Assembly (NCBI GenBank): GCA_035539855.1
Contig: DATLHO010000147.1
Coordinates: forward strand, 1 to 31,455
DNA from: DATLHO01 sp035539855
Lineage (GTDB): Bacteria > Bacteroidota > Ignavibacteria > OLB7
Direction of reading: 5' to 3'
Length of the DNA stretch: 31,455 nucleotides
Of the stretch, positions 17,738-25,420 are shown piece by piece. Positions within the stretch are counted from its first letter, which is position 1; every line of letters starts with the position of its first letter. The translations under genes were made by a program, and so were the position numbers. The notes beneath the pieces are model-generated. The model worked only from the letters and a program-made list of their open reading frames with translations, was not told where the DNA came from and searched no databases.

Positions 17738-17843
17738 CGTCATCCTAGGCGCAGCCGGGGATCTGTCTTCCGCGGTAGCGGTACCGTCCGGCACGGCTAC
17801 CGCCGAAGAAAGATCCCCGATCGCTTCGCGATCGAGGATGACG
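17738..17843. repeat. 106-bp MITE/REP-like palindromic element
   Basis: Ends are inverted repeats CGTCATCCT (17738-17746) and AGGATGACG (17835-17843). Nested inside are CGGGGATCT/AGATCCCCG (17756-17764 with 17811-17819), GCGGTAGC/GCTACCGC (17772-17779 with 17796-17803) and a side hairpin CGATCGC-TTC-GCGATCG (17818-17834). It carries no gene. Its form fits a dispersed non-autonomous palindromic repeat. Lying 45 bases after the kgd-like stop, it may also serve as its terminator. Confidence 0.7.
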
Positions 17844-17861
17844 GTGGCGCGCAACCGGGTA

Positions 17862-17871
17862 GGGGGGGGGG
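17862..17871 (+). repeat. G10 homopolymer upstream of protease gene
   Basis: Ten consecutive G residues lie 63 bases before the subtilase ATG. Between tract and gene, TACCTTTC (17885-17892) resembles a Bacteroidota -7 box, one base off. A tract this long is prone to slippage and could alter promoter spacing. Confidence 0.6.
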
Positions 17872-17934
17872 CTCCGGTTCGTCGTACCTTTCGCCGCCCC
17901 CCGTTCTGCTCGATCATCCCTGTCGGAGCTCACC

Positions 17935-20238
17935 ATGAACGTTCGATTCCTCCTCGTGCCCGTTCTGGTCCTGATCGTCGCGACGTCTGCGTCGGCGCAG
18001 GATCCGATGATGAAGATCGATGTGCGCCTGCGCATGCAACTGCGGGCCGAGGCCGCTGGCGACCGCGAGGCGGCGCGGCTGTTCGGTGCGACCGACGATC
18101 CGGTGCTGCACGTGTTCCTCAAGGGTGACCCGGCGCGGCTTCGCACGGCGGTCGAGCGGCATGGCGGCCGCCTCGGCGCCGTGGCCGGCGACATCGCAAC
18201 GGCGCGGATTCCTCGCGCCGCTCTTCATGCACTCGCCGGCGAGGATGCCGTCGCCCGCGTCGAGGGCGCGCGCCCGCTCGCTCGCGACAACGACGTCGCC
18301 GCCGTCTCCGTCGGCGCCAGTCGCGTCTGGACGATGACCGATGGCGGCGCCGCAGGGTACACCGGCAAGGGCGTCATCGTCGGCACGATCGACACCGGCA
18401 TCGACTTCACCCACCCCGACTTCCGCGACCGCCTCGACTCGATGAAGTCCCGCATCATCGCGATCTGGGATCAGAACACGTTCGGCGGGCCGACACCCGA
18501 AGGCTTCGACTACGGCGAGCTCTGGACGCGCGAGCAGATCGAGGCGTCGCTGGCCGATCCGCTGCGCGGCGTCGTCACCCATCGCGACCTGCAGGGACAC
18601 GGAACGCACGTCGCGGGCACCGCGGCCGGCAACGGTGCGGCCGTAGGCCGCTTCGGCGGCATGGCTCCCGACGCGGAGATCATCGCGGTCGCGACGCGCT
18701 TCCAGCTCTCGACCGCGGTCTTCGATGCCGCCGCGTTCATCTTCGGCGAGGCCTCCCGTCGCGGTCGTCCGGCGGTCATCAACATCAGTCTCGGCTTCGA
18801 CTCCTATCCGCACGACGGCAACTCGCTGATCGACGAGGGACTCGACAACCTGCTCGACGCGCGCGCCGGACGCGTGGTCTGCGCGTCGGCCGGCAACAGC
18901 GGCATGAGCATGGATCACTGGGGCGCGCAGCTCGTCGACTCGACGCAGTGGACGTACCTGCGCATCCCGTCGGTGCCGTCGACGCGCTCGGAAATCGGGC
19001 GCCGCACCGTACCCGTGTCAATCCGCGGCATCGTACGCGACGCCGACGCGTCGCGCCTGTGGCTGGCGATCGGTCTGGACAGCATCGCCCGCTCGGGCTC
19101 GACCCTGACGCCGACGACCGTCATGAAGACGCCGTGGATCCGGCTCGATCAGCTCGTCTCCTCCGGCAGCGGCAGCTACACGCTGCGCTACCGCAACGCC
19201 ACGACCGCGGCCATCGCGAGCCTCTACGGCGCGTCATTGAACACGCGCGAGATCACCTTCCAGGTGATGATCGCCGATCAGATCGTGGATCCGTTCGACA
19301 GCGCGAGACCCGATCCCGACGGCATGGATCTGTTCCGCATCATGGTGCGCGGGCAGGGAGAGATGCACCTGTGGCGATCGGAGGGCACGAGCGTCGCGCT
19401 CGCGAGCCTGAGCGATCCTGTGGGCGAGGATTACCGCGACTGGGGATCCGGATACGCCGTACGATCGCCCGGCTCGGCGCGCAACGTCATCACCGTCGGC
19501 GCCTACAACAACCTGACGACGTTTCGAAACCACCTCGGCGTCACGACCATGACGTCGCCCGCCGGTGGCGTCGACGGCGCGCTCGCGATCTTCTCTTCGG
19601 CCGGTCCGACGCTCGACGGCCGTTTGAAACCAGAGATCGTCGCGCCTGGCAAGGGTGTCATCTCGTCGCTCTCGACGTGGGCCGCCGACCTGCTCCGCAA
19701 CCAGGGCCTCGACTCGCTCATCGTCGAGGGAGGCCGGCACATCGCGATGAGCGGAACGAGCATGTCGACGCCGGTCACCGTTGGGTCGATCGCACTGTAC
19801 CTCCAGCGCTATCCCGAGGCGACGTGGCGACAGGTCAAAGAGGCCATCACCACGACGGCGCTGCGCGACACGTTCACGACGACGCACGGCGCGCTGCCAA
19901 ACGCACACTGGGGCCATGGGAAGCTCGACATCTACCGCGCGATCCTCGGAAGCTCGAGCGCGCCGACGACGCGCTCGACGCCCGACGCGCGCCTGACGCT
20001 GCGACCGAACGTCGCGACCGATCACCTGAGTATCGACGTCGTGCCGAGCGGCGCCGGTCGCGTCACGATCGCGTTGTTCGACGCGCTCGGTCGCGAGCTG
20101 CGCACGCTTCTCGACGAACCGCTCAATGAAGACCGCACGCTGAGCGCCGACTGCTCGACGCTTCCCGCCGGCGTCTACTTCGTGCGGATGACGACCGACG
20201 GTGCGAGCGTGGTGGCGCCCGTGACGGTCATGCGATAG
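17935..20238 (+). CDS. Subtilisin-like S8 serine protease with T9SS tail
   Basis: A 767-residue secreted protease. Residues 1-21 are a signal peptide (VRFLLVPVLVLIVATSASAQ). Residues about 24-118 look like an inhibitory propeptide. The catalytic triad is complete: Asp153 in IVGTIDTGIDFTHPDF, His222 in GHGTHVAGTAAGN, and Ser609 in MSGTSMSTP, with oxyanion Asn321 in ASAGNSG. About 270 residues, probably beta-rich, are inserted between the oxyanion Asn and the region around the Ser. Residues about 683-767 form a T9SS sorting domain (RPNVATDHLSIDV, VTIALFDALGRELR, LPAGVYFVRM), so it is likely exported by T9SS and either released or attached to the surface. It stands alone, with a G10 tract upstream and a bidirectional terminator downstream. 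Confidence 0.95.
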   Translation: MNVRFLLVPVLVLIVATSASAQDPMMKIDVRLRMQLRAEAAGDREAARLFGATDDPVLHVFLKGDPARLRTAVERHGGRLGAVAGDIATARIPRAALHALAGEDAVARVEGARPLARDNDVAAVSVGASRVWTMTDGGAAGYTGKGVIVGTIDTGIDFTHPDFRDRLDSMKSRIIAIWDQNTFGGPTPEGFDYGELWTREQIEASLADPLRGVVTHRDLQGHGTHVAGTAAGNGAAVGRFGGMAPDAEIIAVATRFQLSTAVFDAAAFIFGEASRRGRPAVINISLGFDSYPHDGNSLIDEGLDNLLDARAGRVVCASAGNSGMSMDHWGAQLVDSTQWTYLRIPSVPSTRSEIGRRTVPVSIRGIVRDADASRLWLAIGLDSIARSGSTLTPTTVMKTPWIRLDQLVSSGSGSYTLRYRNATTAAIASLYGASLNTREITFQVMIADQIVDPFDSARPDPDGMDLFRIMVRGQGEMHLWRSEGTSVALASLSDPVGEDYRDWGSGYAVRSPGSARNVITVGAYNNLTTFRNHLGVTTMTSPAGGVDGALAIFSSAGPTLDGRLKPEIVAPGKGVISSLSTWAADLLRNQGLDSLIVEGGRHIAMSGTSMSTPVTVGSIALYLQRYPEATWRQVKEAITTTALRDTFTTTHGALPNAHWGHGKLDIYRAILGSSSAPTTRSTPDARLTLRPNVATDHLSIDVVPSGAGRVTIALFDALGRELRTLLDEPLNEDRTLSADCSTLPAGVYFVRMTTDGASVVAPVTVMR

Positions 20239-20271
20239 CAGACAGCGCCCCGAGGCGCGAACCCGAAAACG

Positions 20272-20308
20272 AAACGCGCCGGCATTCGAAAGGAGTGCCG
20301 GCGCGTTT
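20272..20308. terminator. Bidirectional terminator between convergent genes
   Basis: A perfect 13-bp stem AAACGCGCCGGCA (20272-20284) pairs with 20296-20308 around an 11-base loop. The A/T ends (AAA and TTT) let it work on both strands, between the subtilase and the Kelch lipoprotein. Confidence 0.85.
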
Positions 20309-20332
20309 GTCATAGAGACCCAATCGCTCATT

Positions 20333-20355
20333 GATCGACTCAACGTGAGTCGATC
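20333..20355 (-). other. Perfect 10-bp hairpin at the Kelch gene 3' end
   Basis: GATCGACTCA and its complement (20333-20342 with 20346-20355) surround a 3-base loop, only three bases past the minus-strand stop codon. It has no T-run. It may help termination or protect the mRNA end, in addition to the stronger hairpin at 20272-20308. Confidence 0.5.
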
Positions 20356-20358
20356 GAC

Positions 20359-21369
20359 TCATCGCGAGAAGAAGCGATTCTCGATCGTCGAGTAGTGCAG
20401 GCCGATGCGCAGTTGCGGCGGCGCGAAGAGGTAGAGCGTGCCGACTCCGCGATCGGTCACGATCGGCGCGAAGTGCCGGTTCGTCGTGACGTCGTAGGGG
20501 ATGCCGTTGAAGCCCCACATCGTGCCGTAGGTGTCATAGACGCCCAGCACGTCGTCCTCTCCGTCGGCGCCGTTGACGGTGTAGAGCGAGCCGTCGAGCT
20601 CGATCCAGCGAACGGCCGAGCCGCGCCGCCAGTGGTACGCGGGAGCGTCGCGGTCGACGCGTCTGGTCGCCGGATCGATCCGGTAGAAGCCACCGAGATA
20701 CTCGTTGCGCCCATTGATCAGCAGCAGATCCTCGCCGTCGGACATGAGGGTCGGCTCCAGACCGATCTCGACCGCCAGGCGGTGGGATGTCCACGACGTC
20801 CCGTCGAGCGATTCGAAGAGCCAGGTCCCGCGCGACGTGCGCCCGGTCGAGATCGCGTAGAGCCGTCCGCGGGCGGTCGTCATGAACGTGGGATTGGTGC
20901 CGTCGAAGCTCGCGGCATCGACCGGCGGCAGCGTCGTCCAGCGATTCTGCAGCGGATCGTAGCGCTCGACGACGCGCTGAAGCCGATCGGCGGCCTCGGC
21001 GCCAGGCGTGTTGTCACGCCCCCCGATGACGTAGATCGCGCCGCCGACCGCCACGGCGCCGGCGCTGAAGCGGGCCGTGGGCATCGGCGCCGGCGCGAGC
21101 CACGTCCGGCTGCCGAGATGGAACGCCCAGACGCTGTCGACGGCGCGGCCGTCCGTGCGACGCCCGCCAAAGAAGTAGATCGTGTCACCAGTCTGGAGGA
21201 CGGTCGCCAGCGTGGCCTCCGCGGGAAGATCGCGGTCGAAAGGCGCCGAATTGAGCGGCGGCGCCGGCGTCGTCGAGGGGCCGGAGCCGTCGAAGAGGTC
21301 GCCGCAGCCGCCGGCAAGCAGCCCGGTCGCGGCAAGACACATGAGGATCGTGGTCGAGAAGGGTCGCAT
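20359..21369 (-). CDS. Kelch-repeat lipoprotein
   Basis: A 336-residue protein read from the ATG at 21369, which has GGAG eight bases upstream; an in-frame ATG at 21390 lacks a ribosome site. The signal MRPFSTTILMCLAATGLLAGGC ends in a lipobox-like AGGC, so Cys22 is probably lipidated. A Pro/Ser-rich linker follows. Kelch-type blades are visible (IYFFGGRRTDGRAVDSVWAF; AVGGAIYVIGGRDN; VVERYDPLQNRWTTLPP), giving a beta-propeller fold. No catalytic residues can be inferred. It may bind a surface partner. It is divergent from the first decaheme cytochrome gene and shares the 412-bp spacer with it. Confidence 0.83.
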   Translation of the reverse strand: MRPFSTTILMCLAATGLLAGGCGDLFDGSGPSTTPAPPLNSAPFDRDLPAEATLATVLQTGDTIYFFGGRRTDGRAVDSVWAFHLGSRTWLAPAPMPTARFSAGAVAVGGAIYVIGGRDNTPGAEAADRLQRVVERYDPLQNRWTTLPPVDAASFDGTNPTFMTTARGRLYAISTGRTSRGTWLFESLDGTSWTSHRLAVEIGLEPTLMSDGEDLLLINGRNEYLGGFYRIDPATRRVDRDAPAYHWRRGSAVRWIELDGSLYTVNGADGEDDVLGVYDTYGTMWGFNGIPYDVTTNRHFAPIVTDRGVGTLYLFAPPQLRIGLHYSTIENRFFSR

Positions 21370-21463
21370 TGTGGTCACTCCGGTTTTCATGTGGATCGTG
21401 TCGTCGCGGAGGTGACACACGAACGGACCGGAGCCTGACCGGAGAATATCGCGGCGGACGGCA

Positions 21464-21480
21464 AACATGATCGCCGTCAT
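21464..21480. promoter_or_regulatory. Crp/Fnr-like dyad, copy 1
   Basis: ATGAT-CGCC-GTCAT (21467-21480) is an inverted repeat of two 5-base half-sites around 4 bases, the spacing used by Crp/Fnr-family regulators. With the copy at 21639-21655 it shares AACATGAYNNCCGTCAT. Confidence 0.45.
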
Positions 21481-21564
21481 ATCGGCGTTGGTCGCGACGA
21501 TATAGGTTGCGTTCGGCAAAATTCGGCGGTGTCGCGAGTTCGCTCCTGCCGGAGAGAGGGGGAG

Positions 21565-21633
21565 CTGGCAAGCGAAACAGCCAGGTGCGACGAAGCGGAA
21601 GGCATCGTTCAGGCCGATGTCTTCCGTTGCACC
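21565..21633 (+). other. Foldable segment upstream of cytochrome gene
   Basis: A short stem CTGGC/GCCAG (21565-21569 with 21580-21584) is followed by a long arm. The arm has GGTGC/GCACC at its base (21584-21588 with 21629-21633) and a 12-bp upper stem (21596-21607 with 21615-21626, one G-T pair). No known riboswitch core was recognised. It lies upstream of the candidate promoter box at 21678, so it may be DNA-level symmetry or part of a longer leader. Confidence 0.35.
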
Positions 21634-21638
21634 GGACC

Positions 21639-21655
21639 AACATGACAACCGTCAT
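21639..21655. promoter_or_regulatory. Crp/Fnr-like dyad, copy 2
   Basis: ATGAC-AACC-GTCAT (21642-21655) is a perfect 5-4-5 inverted repeat preceded by AAC, as in copy 1. It lies 36 bases before the start of the candidate box at 21678-21684, a position suited to an activator site. Confidence 0.5.
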
Positions 21656-21677
21656 TCGCCCGCCGAGCGAGCCCCGC

Positions 21678-21684
21678 TAAGTTG
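21678..21684 (+). promoter_or_regulatory. Candidate -7 box TAAGTTG
   Basis: TAAGTTG resembles TAnnTTTG, one T short, and the TAAATTG upstream of the kgd-like gene. It is 98 bases upstream of the first cytochrome start. Weak evidence alone. Confidence 0.27.
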
Positions 21685-21781
21685 CAATCGATGGTTCTCC
21701 TCACACTATCCCTTCGCTCGTGATCGACGTCCCACGCAGGATCACGGCAGACCTCTGACAGCACTCTGGAGGGTGCGTTCC

Positions 21782-22747
21782 ATGTCAATCATCCAAATCA
21801 TAACCGTGGTCGGAAACCTGGCGATCGGCCTGTGGAGCGCTCCCGCTCCGCCGACTGCCGGTGCCGGCAATCCGTCCCTCTCCACCGTCCCTTCGAAGCC
21901 GATTGCGGCGCATGTCGTCGCGAAGGCCGCGCTGGCGATGCCGGCGGACGAGGTGACGAAGGAGACCTGCGCCTCCTGTCACGAGGATCAGGTCGCTTCG
22001 TTCGATCGCAGCGAGCACAACGTCGCAATGGGCGGCGGATCCGAGTGCTCGTCGTGTCACGGCGACGCGACGGCCCACATCGAGGCCGGCGGCAGCGCTG
22101 AGACGATGGTCAACCCGAAGAAGGATCTCACGGTGAAGGCGGCGGACAAGGTCTGCCTGACCTGCCATGAGAAGACCGGCGAGCAGATGCACGCGAAGCT
22201 CAGCGAGCACAGCCGCGCCGGCGTTGGCTGCGTCGATTGTCACAGCGTCCATCCGAGCGCCAAGGAGGCGGTGACCGCACAGAAGAGCGGCCACGGCACG
22301 ATGATGCCGGACGGCACCGATGCGTGCGTGAAGTGCCATTCGAACGTCGCCGCCGAGTTCGCGATGCCGTCACGCCATCGCCTGAGTGAAGGCGCGATGA
22401 GCTGCTCGAGCTGCCACAACGTGCACGGCTCGGAGAATGCGCGCCAGGTGCGCAATGAAGGAAAGGAGCAGTGCCTGACCTGTCATACCGACAAGCGGGG
22501 ACCGTTCATGTTCGAGCACGAAGCGGGCAACCTCGACGGCTGCACCGCATGCCACGCGCCGCACGGCTCGGCCGGCAATCACATGCTGAAAATGCGCGAT
22601 GCGCGCTCGCTGTGCATCTCGTGCCACTCGAAGGAAATGGGCAAGGGCGTCCCGCACGGCCGTGCCAGTTCGACGACGATGGGCGACTGCCAGCGCTGCC
22701 ATTCGGCAATCCATGGCTCCAACGTCGATCCTTTCCTCCTGCACTAA
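21782..22747 (+). CDS. Decaheme c-type cytochrome, DmsE/MtrA family (copy 1)
   Basis: A 321-residue protein, ATG at 21782 with GGAGGG eight bases upstream. It has exactly ten CxxCH heme sites, beginning at residues 63, 89, 125, 150, 182, 208, 231, 254, 278 and 303. Their spacing, the length and the blocks CSSCHNVHGS and CHAPHGSAGNHMLK fit the periplasmic DmsE/MtrA family. MtrA-type proteins sit inside an MtrB-type barrel and form a heme wire across the outer membrane; the barrel gene starts 42 bases downstream. The N-terminal signal is unusual: MSIIQIITVVGNLAIGLW has no positive charge. The paralogue at 25421 is about 70% identical by eye over the heme region. Whether electrons flow out (metal, electrode, DMSO) or in (iron oxidation) cannot be told. 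Confidence 0.93.
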   Translation: MSIIQIITVVGNLAIGLWSAPAPPTAGAGNPSLSTVPSKPIAAHVVAKAALAMPADEVTKETCASCHEDQVASFDRSEHNVAMGGGSECSSCHGDATAHIEAGGSAETMVNPKKDLTVKAADKVCLTCHEKTGEQMHAKLSEHSRAGVGCVDCHSVHPSAKEAVTAQKSGHGTMMPDGTDACVKCHSNVAAEFAMPSRHRLSEGAMSCSSCHNVHGSENARQVRNEGKEQCLTCHTDKRGPFMFEHEAGNLDGCTACHAPHGSAGNHMLKMRDARSLCISCHSKEMGKGVPHGRASSTTMGDCQRCHSAIHGSNVDPFLLH

Positions 22748-22789
22748 CGCGCCAGTCGGTTCTACCGACAATCAAACAGAGCTACATCC

Positions 22790-25183
22790 ATGAAAACTCG
22801 AATCCTACTTCTTCTTGGAGTATCGGTTCTGCTGGCCGGCGTTGTTAACGCACAGGAAACACCAGCACCGAACCAGGGAGGAAGCGATATCTCCGGGATC
22901 TTTACGATCGGCTATCGCCTGCTCGATGTCTCAGGAAAGACTGAGAGCGACTGGGACCAGAACAACGCCAACAACCTCTTCCGTGAGCAGTTCTCGCTCT
23001 CGAAGGATGGTCCGGCTCTCGGCAACGTCATCCCGATGAGTCTGAATCTCTTCGGCAGGAAGGCCGGTGTCTTCGATCAATTCTTCGTCAACGCCGAGGT
23101 CAATCCGACCGTCCAGGGTGGCTCGCTGCGCCTGCGCGACTTCGGAGCGTACGATCTCAACGTGAGCTACAAGAACGTCAACTACTACTACGACCGGTAC
23201 GACTCGCTCTACAACGACCTGCGTCATCACGAGTCGACCCGGCAGGATCTCAGCGCGACGCTCGACATTCACGCGACCGAGAACATCGGCCTGGAGTTCG
23301 GCTATCGCGCGATCGGACACGGTGGCTTCGTTCAACTTCCGCGGCCGCTGTATCTCGAGACCGCACCGGTCGAAGGACCGGATCGTGTCTACTTCAACGT
23401 CTATCGGAACTACTTCCTTCAGGAGCTTCCGCGCACGGACCTGAACAAGGAGTTGCACCTCGGAATCAACGCCAACTTCGACATGGTCTCCATCAGTGCT
23501 GGCGGTGGATTCACCGACTTCACCGAGGAGTTCGAGTTGACGCCGGCGCAGACGCGCGACGCGCTCCCGTTGAACTTCCGCACCCGCGATTCGCTCTCGG
23601 GCTATCGCAACGAGTTCGGCATCGTCGGTGACAACACGAACGCCGAGCACCTCACGTACTTCTTCCACAACGAAGCACGCGAGCTCTCCGGTCCGTTCTT
23701 CTTCGGAAGCGCGGTCATCAAGCCGGCCGACATCTTCTCGCTCTCGGCGAACTTCAGGATGGAGCAGCTCGAGGGAGAGACGACGCTCGACCTTGGCGAG
23801 CAGGCGGAGATTCGTCGTACAGCAGGATCCGGCGCGAGCATGCGGCGGTACAACCTGTTCATGCGCGGCTCGCAGACCGGCGAGATCACGAGCACGCTCG
23901 ATCGCCTGATGCTCTCGGCCGTTGCGACGATCGCTCCGATCCCGGAGCTCGACGTCAATGCCGGCATCAAGATGACCAACCATGACCTCGAGTCGATCGC
24001 GGACTATCACATCCGTCTGGACACCGCCTCGATCGCGGCGAACCCGACGTTTGCGAGCGGTCTCGATTCGACCGGACAGCCGATGCACCTCGCGTTCGTC
24101 TCGACGAACAAGCAGCCGGTGATGACGGTCTTCGGCAACGTCAACGTGGCTCCGATGCAGGACCTCACGCTCACCGCGGGCGTCACGATGATCTCGCGGA
24201 CGCCGGAAGTCAATCGCACGCATCACGGTGACGCCGACTCGGTCATCGCGAACAACATGTCGAAGGCGACCTCGTCGCTCGGCTTCAACGTCGGCGTCGG
24301 CTACCGCATCATGCCGGAGCTCCGCGTTCGCGCGCGCTTCGAGATGCTGCAGCGTGAGGCGACCTTTAGCGATCAGACGTTCTTCGCAGGACCGGCCGCC
24401 GGAACGGTTACCGATCTCGAGCCTCGCACGGCTCCGGAAGACGTCATGCGCATCGGCGCGAACCTCGACTGGGGCGTCACCGATGGCCTCGATGTCGGCC
24501 TGCGGTTCCTCATGAACAACGGCAAGTCGGATCTCACCGAGTCGATGTGGATCACAGCCGACCTGGGCAATGCCGTCGAGTACAAGAACGACGACCTGAC
24601 GATCGCAGCCAATCTCGGCTATGCGCTCGACGAGAACACGCACATCCGCCTGATGGGCGAGTCTCGCAGCCAGAAGCTGAGCATGCCGATCACGTGGACG
24701 CGCGGGCAGAAGCTCGTTCCGATCTTCGGAGCCGAGCCCGGCACGCCGGTGTATCAGAACCAGGTCGACTCGGCGAGCGTGATTCTCGCGCAGGAGACCA
24801 ACGATCTGTTCATCGACCTCGGATTCGATACGAAGGTGGCCGAGAAGCTGACGCTCGGTGCGGGCTTCTCGTTCCTCGACGTGACGGGCAACCCGTCGAT
24901 CACGCCGCAGGTCGGCGGCTCGGGCTCGTACGCATCGACGCCGACCCGCCAGGGTGACGTCACGCGCACCGGCGGTCCGTTCAGCCGCATCACGGTCAAC
25001 GGCAAGATCGGCTACGACATCACGCAGCAGTTCGGCATTCTGCTGGACGTGCTCTACGCGATGCAGGACGAGAAGGAAGTCGACCTCGAGCTGCAGGGCA
25101 ACGCGCCGGCAGAGGTTCGCTTCTACGGATTGAATGACTACAACGGGTTCTCGGCCGCGCTCAACGCGGTCTACAACTTCTAG
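22790..25183 (+). CDS. MtrB/PioB-type outer-membrane barrel (copy 1)
   Basis: A 797-residue protein with a signal peptide (KTRILLLLGVSVLLAGVVNAQ). The rest is a run of amphipathic beta strands and ends in the aromatic outer-membrane signature VYNF. It directly follows the decaheme cytochrome gene, as mtrB/pioB genes do, and its size suits a large barrel of two dozen or more strands that houses the cytochrome. Blocks shared with the second copy include FFVNAEVNPTV, DRYDSL, HNEARELSGPFFFG, AGTVTDLEPRTAPED, TWTRGQ and STPTRQGDVTR. The CxxC pair near the N-terminus of Shewanella MtrB is not seen. The family call rests on context and overall pattern. A strong terminator lies 49 bases after the stop. 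Confidence 0.85.
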   Translation: MKTRILLLLGVSVLLAGVVNAQETPAPNQGGSDISGIFTIGYRLLDVSGKTESDWDQNNANNLFREQFSLSKDGPALGNVIPMSLNLFGRKAGVFDQFFVNAEVNPTVQGGSLRLRDFGAYDLNVSYKNVNYYYDRYDSLYNDLRHHESTRQDLSATLDIHATENIGLEFGYRAIGHGGFVQLPRPLYLETAPVEGPDRVYFNVYRNYFLQELPRTDLNKELHLGINANFDMVSISAGGGFTDFTEEFELTPAQTRDALPLNFRTRDSLSGYRNEFGIVGDNTNAEHLTYFFHNEARELSGPFFFGSAVIKPADIFSLSANFRMEQLEGETTLDLGEQAEIRRTAGSGASMRRYNLFMRGSQTGEITSTLDRLMLSAVATIAPIPELDVNAGIKMTNHDLESIADYHIRLDTASIAANPTFASGLDSTGQPMHLAFVSTNKQPVMTVFGNVNVAPMQDLTLTAGVTMISRTPEVNRTHHGDADSVIANNMSKATSSLGFNVGVGYRIMPELRVRARFEMLQREATFSDQTFFAGPAAGTVTDLEPRTAPEDVMRIGANLDWGVTDGLDVGLRFLMNNGKSDLTESMWITADLGNAVEYKNDDLTIAANLGYALDENTHIRLMGESRSQKLSMPITWTRGQKLVPIFGAEPGTPVYQNQVDSASVILAQETNDLFIDLGFDTKVAEKLTLGAGFSFLDVTGNPSITPQVGGSGSYASTPTRQGDVTRTGGPFSRITVNGKIGYDITQQFGILLDVLYAMQDEKEVDLELQGNAPAEVRFYGLNDYNGFSAALNAVYNF

Positions 25184-25231
25184 TCGCGACGGCCGGCACC
25201 CACGCCCCTGGATACGCCGGCAGTCATCACA

Positions 25232-25269
25232 AGCGCGCCCCGCTTCGAGCAATCGAAGCGGGGCGCGCT
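25232..25269 (+). terminator. Strong terminator between conduit modules
   Basis: A perfect 17-bp stem (25232-25248 with 25253-25269) is closed by a GCAA tetraloop in the context CGAGCAATCG, the same cap as the hairpin at 754. Few T residues follow. It splits the two cytochrome-barrel modules into separate transcripts. Confidence 0.85.
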
Positions 25270-25295
25270 CGTTCATGGCGCTAGGATCACAGACC

Positions 25296-25308
25296 GTTAC
25301 TTCGTAAC
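25296..25308. promoter_or_regulatory. Dyad GTTAC-TTC-GTAAC upstream of second module
   Basis: A perfect 5-3-5 inverted repeat about 113 bases before the second cytochrome start. It differs from the ATGAY-N4-GTCAT dyads of the first module. It may be an operator, or chance. Confidence 0.3.
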
Positions 25309-25420
25309 TACAACCGCCTTCGCAGGCGCTCACCATCCCCACCCGTCTGCCAGGCCCTCCAAACGTGCCCTGTTCCCCACGTGCGGCATCCGTTCCCAGC
25401 CACTTCGGAGTGCGTACAGC

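Larger units (their letters stand above)
21370..21781. other. 412-bp divergent regulatory region with dyads and leader fold
   Basis: No gene is seen. It carries two copies of a 14-bp dyad (21467-21480 and 21642-21655), a foldable segment (21565-21633), a candidate TAAGTTG box (21678-21684) and the cytochrome ribosome site GGAGGG (21768-21773). It separates the Kelch lipoprotein and the first decaheme cytochrome. Confidence 0.6.
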
